DNA of 35,736 nt, from the NCBI RefSeq assembly GCF_016107305.1, contig NZ_RCVR01000044.1:1-35736 (forward strand), in the 5' to 3' direction. Under the pieces are notes generated by a model. It made no database searches and was not told where the DNA came from. It saw only the letters and a program-made list of their open reading frames with translations. Source of the DNA: Roseomonas sp. KE2513 (lineage in GTDB: Bacteria; Pseudomonadota; Alphaproteobacteria; Acetobacterales; Acetobacteraceae). Shown here one piece after another: positions 31,996-35,736 of the stretch; within the stretch, counting starts at the first letter, position 1, and each line of letters begins with the position of its first letter. The position numbers were made by a program, and so were the translations under genes.

Positions 31996-33165
31996 TCAAA
32001 GCACCAGCGGGAAGGTCACGCAGAAGCCGGTGCCCTGGGCTTGCGGCATTTGCTCGATGCGTCCGCCCACCTGTTGCACCAGTCGCCGCACGAGTTCCGT
32101 GCCTGAGCTGCCGGGCCGGGGCGGGCCCATGCCGATGCCGTCGTCGCGCACGCAGAGGCGTCCTTCACCGGGCGGCATCGCCTGAAACTCCACGCGGATG
32201 GCGCCCTGCCGGCCTTGGGGGAAGGCGTGTTTCAGCGCGTTGGTCACCAGTTCGTTCACCACGAGGCCGAGCGGCACGGCGCGGGTGTGGGACATGGCCG
32301 CGCTTTCCAGCGAGGCTTCCACCGTCACCCCTTGTCGCCGCTGGGAAAGGTTGCCGCAGAGGGCCTGGAGGTAGTCCGCGAGGTCGATCAGCCCTGTGCC
32401 GCTATCGGGGCTCAGCTGGTCGTGGGCGACGCCGATGGCCGCCACCCGGTCCAGCACGTCGCCGACGATGCGGCGCGCCTCGGGGTCCGAGATCCGCCGC
32501 CGCTGCGTCACCAGCAGCGAGAGCACGAGCTGGAGGTCGTTCTTGCTGCGGTGCTGCAGCTCGCCGCGCAGCATCCGTTCCTGCGCCAGGGCGCGGGCGG
32601 CATCGGCCACGGCGCCCACCGCCGCCTGCTCCCCGATCCGGCCGCGGAGCGCGAGGCCGAGGATGTGCCCCATGGCCGATAGGAAGCGCACGTCGTCCCC
32701 GCCGAACTGACGGGGTTCCTGGCTGTCCACCTCCAGCACGCCCCAGACGTAGCCGTCCACCGCCACCGGCACGTTCAGGAGGGAGACGATGTTATGGTTC
32801 CGCAGAACGCCGGAGTAGCGGTATTCGGGATCGTTCGGCAGGTCCTCGACAATGTTGGGCAGACGGGTCTGCAGCGCCTGGCCGGGCGGGGAGGCAAGGT
32901 CGGTGCCGAGGCTCGCGTGGCCGATCACGCCCGGTCCCCAGCCGACGCCGGCCACCACCAGCAGGTCGCCCGCCTCAGGCCGGTAGCGCAGCACCTTCGT
33001 GTGGCGGATGCCGATGCCGCGCGCCGCCTGGAGGCAGGCGAGCTGGACGAGGCGATCCACTTCGATAACCTCGGACGTCATGCGCCCGAAGTCGCTCAGG
33101 ATCTCGCCGTAGCGGCGCAGCCGCGCGAGCTGTTCTTCGGCGGTGACCGTCGTATCGGCTGGCAT
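31996..33165 (-). CDS. GAF-domain HisKA_2-type sensor histidine kinase
   Basis: The 389-residue cytoplasmic kinase has a GAF domain (about residues 25-180, with LVQLACLQAARGIGIRH and SLLNVPVAVDGYVWGVLEVD). The HisKA_2 phosphotransfer box is RGELQHRSKNDLQLVLSLL, whose His near residue 206 is phosphorylated. The ATPase domain has VVNELVTNALKHAFPQ (N-box) and RDDGIGM (G1). No membrane segment is present. HisKA_2/HWE-type kinases are common in alphaproteobacteria, often as orphans feeding the general stress response. No response regulator is adjacent. It is divergent from xseA, and its 3' end faces repeat copy 4. Confidence 0.88.
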   Translation of the reverse strand: MPADTTVTAEEQLARLRRYGEILSDFGRMTSEVIEVDRLVQLACLQAARGIGIRHTKVLRYRPEAGDLLVVAGVGWGPGVIGHASLGTDLASPPGQALQTRLPNIVEDLPNDPEYRYSGVLRNHNIVSLLNVPVAVDGYVWGVLEVDSQEPRQFGGDDVRFLSAMGHILGLALRGRIGEQAAVGAVADAARALAQERMLRGELQHRSKNDLQLVLSLLVTQRRRISDPEARRIVGDVLDRVAAIGVAHDQLSPDSGTGLIDLADYLQALCGNLSQRRQGVTVEASLESAAMSHTRAVPLGLVVNELVTNALKHAFPQGRQGAIRVEFQAMPPGEGRLCVRDDGIGMGPPRPGSSGTELVRRLVQQVGGRIEQMPQAQGTGFCVTFPLVL

Positions 33166-33273
33166 AGGGGAAGGCGGCTCCGGCGGTTCGGAAAGCGGAA
33201 GGACAGGGGCCGGGGATGGTTTCAGTCAAAGGGCGCGTGGCGCCTCGGGCTGTCCAGCGCCATAATCCCTCCG

Positions 33274-34851
33274 ATGGATGGCACGCACGGCAATATTCCC
33301 GAATACAGCGTCTCCGAGATCTCGGGGGCCGTAAAGCGCACGCTGGAGACCGCTTTCGGGCGCATCCGCGTACGAGGAGAGATCACCGAGTTCAAGACCT
33401 ATCCCTCCGGCCACTCCTACCTCTCGATGAAGGACGAGACGGGCACCATCCGCGCGATCATCTGGCGCGGCGCCCTCTCGAAGCTCGCGGTGCGGCCGGA
33501 GAACGGGGTGGAGGTGATCGCGACCGGCAAGATCACCGCCTCCGACAAGCGCTCGGACTACGCGCTGCAGATCGAGCGGCTGGAATATGCCGGCGAGGGC
33601 GCGCTGCTGGCGCGGATCGAGCGGCTGCGGCTGCGCCTCGGCGCGGAGGGGCTGTTCGACGAGGACCGCAAGCGCCCGCTGCCCTTCCTGCCCGAGGTGA
33701 TTGGCGTGATCACGAGCGAGAAGGGCGCGGTGCTGCACGATATCCGCACCACCCTCGCCCGCCGCTTCCCACGCCGCGTGCTGCTGATCCCGGTGGCGGT
33801 GCAGGGGCAGGGGGCGGCCGAACAGGTGGCATCGGCGATCGCCACCATGGGCGCCCTCTCGCCGCTCGGGCGCATCCCCCGGCCGGACGTGATCATCGTG
33901 GCGCGGGGCGGCGGCAGCCTTGAGGACCTAATGGCTTTCAACGAGGAGGTGGTGGTGCGGGCCGCGGCAGCCTCGCCCATCCCGCTCATCTCCGCCGTTG
34001 GGCACGAGACAGACACGACGCTGATCGACTTCGCGAGCGACCGGCGGGCGCCCACGCCCACCGCCGCCGCGGAGCTGGCCGTGCCCTCGCGCGAGGAATT
34101 AGCCGCCGCCCTCGACCAGCGGGGCACGCGCCTCGCGCGCGCCGCGCATTCGGTGCTCGACCGCGGGCGCATCCGGCTGGACCGGGCCGCCAAGGGGCTG
34201 CCCGACCTGCCCGCCCTGATCGCCGCTGGCCGCAACCGGCTGGAGGACCGCGCGCACCGCCTCCAGCTCGCCCCGCGCGCGCTGATCGGCGCCAAGCGGC
34301 GACTGCTGGAGGGTACGGCCGCCCGCCTGCCCCGCCCGCAGGAGGCGATCGCGTCCCGGCGCGCGGCGCTCTCGCTGCTGGAACTGCGGATCGGCGGCGC
34401 GAGCCGTGCGGCGGTGGGGCGGCAATCCCGCGCGCTGGCCCGGATGCCGGACCTCGCCCCCTTGCTGCGCGCCCGGCTGCGCGAGGCGCGCGCTGCCGAA
34501 ACCCGCGCTGCCGAACGGCTGGACGCCGCGGCGCAGCGCCGCCTGGCCGAGCGCAGCGCGACCCTGGCCCGCATCCCCGACCCGACGCCCTTCGTCACGG
34601 CCCATCTTCGCCAGTGCCGGTCGGCGCTGCGCGGCCTCTCGGCGCGGCTTGAGGGCGCCTCCTATCAGGCGCTGCTGGAGCGGGGCTTCGCCCTCGTGCG
34701 CGACACCGCCGGCCAGCCCGTTACGGCGGCGGCCCAGGTGGCACCGGGCCAGCGACTCAGCCTGCAATTCGCCGATGGCAGCCTCGGCGTGACCGACGAC
34801 CGCGCGAAGCGGCGCGAGCGGGGCGGCGGAACCCAGGAAACGCTGCTCTGA
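33274..34851 (+). CDS. xseA: exodeoxyribonuclease VII large subunit
   Basis: The 525-residue protein begins with the OB-fold DNA-binding domain (YSVSEISGAVKRTLETAFG, RVRGEITEFKTYPSGHSYLS). The catalytic domain follows: PLPFLPEVIGVITSEKGAVL, ARRFPRRVLLIPVAVQGQGA, IIVARGGGSLEDLMAFNEEV and SAVGHETDTTLIDFASDRRA. A long coiled-coil region with Arg/Ala-rich repeats (about 275-445) leads to the C-terminal YQALLERGFALV. With XseB it degrades single-stranded DNA bidirectionally in repair; xseB is not in the window. The start at 33274 matches the family N-terminus, although no good Shine-Dalgarno precedes it. Confidence 0.94.
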   Translation: MDGTHGNIPEYSVSEISGAVKRTLETAFGRIRVRGEITEFKTYPSGHSYLSMKDETGTIRAIIWRGALSKLAVRPENGVEVIATGKITASDKRSDYALQIERLEYAGEGALLARIERLRLRLGAEGLFDEDRKRPLPFLPEVIGVITSEKGAVLHDIRTTLARRFPRRVLLIPVAVQGQGAAEQVASAIATMGALSPLGRIPRPDVIIVARGGGSLEDLMAFNEEVVVRAAAASPIPLISAVGHETDTTLIDFASDRRAPTPTAAAELAVPSREELAAALDQRGTRLARAAHSVLDRGRIRLDRAAKGLPDLPALIAAGRNRLEDRAHRLQLAPRALIGAKRRLLEGTAARLPRPQEAIASRRAALSLLELRIGGASRAAVGRQSRALARMPDLAPLLRARLREARAAETRAAERLDAAAQRRLAERSATLARIPDPTPFVTAHLRQCRSALRGLSARLEGASYQALLERGFALVRDTAGQPVTAAAQVAPGQRLSLQFADGSLGVTDDRAKRRERGGGTQETLL

Positions 34852-34876
34852 ACGCCATTTTCTGCCGGAAGCCCTG

Positions 34877-35722
34877 ATGCCCCATCGAGTGAACCACCAC
34901 CCCGCGGCCCGCCTGCCGCGCCGCGCGGCGCTGGCCCTGCCCGCCCTGCTCCTCGCCCGCCCCGCGGCGGCGGCCCTCGTGCTGCCGGAACGCATCACGC
35001 AGGGCGCGCTCGTCACCGGCCGCGCTGATCCCGGCAGCCGCGTCGCCTTCGAGGGCCGGGCGCTCCGCGTCTCGCCGGCGGGGATCTTCGCCTTCGGGCT
35101 GGGACGCGACGCCGGGCCGGAGGCCACCCTCACGGTGACGACGCCCAGCGGCGCGCGGGAGGAGCGGCGCCTCGCCGTCGTGCCCCGCCAGTGGGACATC
35201 CAGCACCTGAACAACCTGCCGAGCCGGATGGTGACGCCTGACAATCAGGACATGACCCGCATCCGGGCCGAGCAGGAACGGCTGAACGCCGCCCGGCGCA
35301 CCGACACCGCCACCCCTTACTTCGCGGAGGGCTTCGACTGGCCTGCCCATGGGCGGATCAGCGGCGTCTACGGCAGCCAGCGCATCCTGAATGGCCAACC
35401 CCGCGCGCCACATCTCGGCCTCGACATCGCGGTGCCCGTGGGCACGCCACTGGTGGCTGCCGCGGGCGGGCGAGTGACGCTGGCCGAGGACCTCTACTTC
35501 ACCGGCAACACCCTGCTGATCGAGCACGGGCACGGAGTCACGACCCTCTACGCCCATATGTCGCGCTTCAACCTGGGGCAGGGCGACCAGGTCTCGCGCG
35601 GGCAGGTGATCGGAGCCTCGGGCGCCACGGGCCGCGTGACCGGGCCCCACCTGCACCTCGGGCTGTTCTGGCTCTCGACCTCGCTCGACCCTCGGCCGGT
35701 TCTGCCGGAGCCGGGGCGCTGA
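34877..35722 (+). CDS. secreted M23 (LytM-type) peptidase
   Basis: The 281-residue protein has a signal peptide (RRAALALPALLLARPAAA, cleavage near residue 33) and an N-terminal beta domain. The M23 domain spans about residues 165-275, with zinc motif residues in HLGLDIAVPVGTP (HxxxD), then LLIEHGHGVTTLYAHMS and TGPHLHLGLFW (HxH). M23 enzymes cut peptidoglycan cross-bridges, so a cell-wall remodelling role in the periplasm is likely. All zinc-binding residues are present, so it is probably active. It starts 25 bp after xseA with GGAAG upstream and may be co-transcribed. The 14 bases after its stop hold nothing. Confidence 0.9.
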   Translation: MPHRVNHHPAARLPRRAALALPALLLARPAAAALVLPERITQGALVTGRADPGSRVAFEGRALRVSPAGIFAFGLGRDAGPEATLTVTTPSGAREERRLAVVPRQWDIQHLNNLPSRMVTPDNQDMTRIRAEQERLNAARRTDTATPYFAEGFDWPAHGRISGVYGSQRILNGQPRAPHLGLDIAVPVGTPLVAAAGGRVTLAEDLYFTGNTLLIEHGHGVTTLYAHMSRFNLGQGDQVSRGQVIGASGATGRVTGPHLHLGLFWLSTSLDPRPVLPEPGR

Positions 35723-35736
35723 GACTGATGGGTCGT

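Overview
The window is high-GC chromosomal DNA with alphaproteobacterial content: a GcrA cell-cycle regulator, a hisC-tyrC aromatic amino acid unit, a HisKA_2-type sensor kinase and a CreBC/CreD system. Together with the gene style this suggests Acetobacteraceae (Roseomonas-like), but the genus is inference. There are no rRNA, tRNA, CRISPR or phage genes and no recognisable transposase.

Layout. 1-974: 5' part of an M48-type membrane metalloprotease (minus). 1033-1314: small secreted protein. 1417-5212: creB-creC (minus), divergent from creD (plus), with a CreB-box-like repeat between them. 5228-5787: a decayed secreted-protein gene. 5965-10814: two minus-strand genes for probable type I secreted proteins, one RTX-PPC and one with ELWxxDGT-like repeats, two Calx-beta-like domains and two DUF4214-like units. 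Their base composition and codon use look less extreme than the neighbours. 11108-14013: chorismate mutase, hisC and tyrC. 14004-14999: a small hypothetical gene and a PNPOx-like stress protein. 15104-15886: an atypical crotonase. 16150-18439: a glycosyltransferase-DedA operon (minus). 18537-18755: a Pro-rich ORF. 18923-22017: an orphan CoxL-like molybdoenzyme subunit overlapping an SDR. 22116-23273: a DegT-family aminotransferase. 23601-28111: a five-gene overlapping phosphonate/phosphite-type ABC transporter with two tandem phnD genes. 28481-28966: gcrA. 29133-30098: acetamidase/formamidase. 30220-30816: HdeD-like protein. 30962-31713: EVE and Rieske proteins. 31996-33165: GAF-HisKA_2 kinase. 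33274-34851: xseA. 34877-35722: M23 peptidase.

The most striking unexplained structure is a family of four related 210-240 bp intergenic elements (15891, 23296, 28147 and 31728). All have the same orientation and all start 5-35 bp after the stop codon of a plus-strand gene. Each can fold into four consecutive hairpins. The last hairpin has a constant TTCC loop and a stem whose sequence changes between copies while pairing is largely kept, so the fold is probably selected. The copies form two subfamilies. They look like a dispersed structured repeat, possibly a MITE-like element or a 3'-end/terminator cassette.

Second-tier observations are an 11-bp-periodic CreB-like box, a near-perfect palindrome before the repeat-protein gene, an RBS-embedding hairpin before coxL, a GANTC cluster with ACAAGAT repeats upstream of gcrA, a crotonase lacking both catalytic Glu residues, and a probable CTG start in phnE1.
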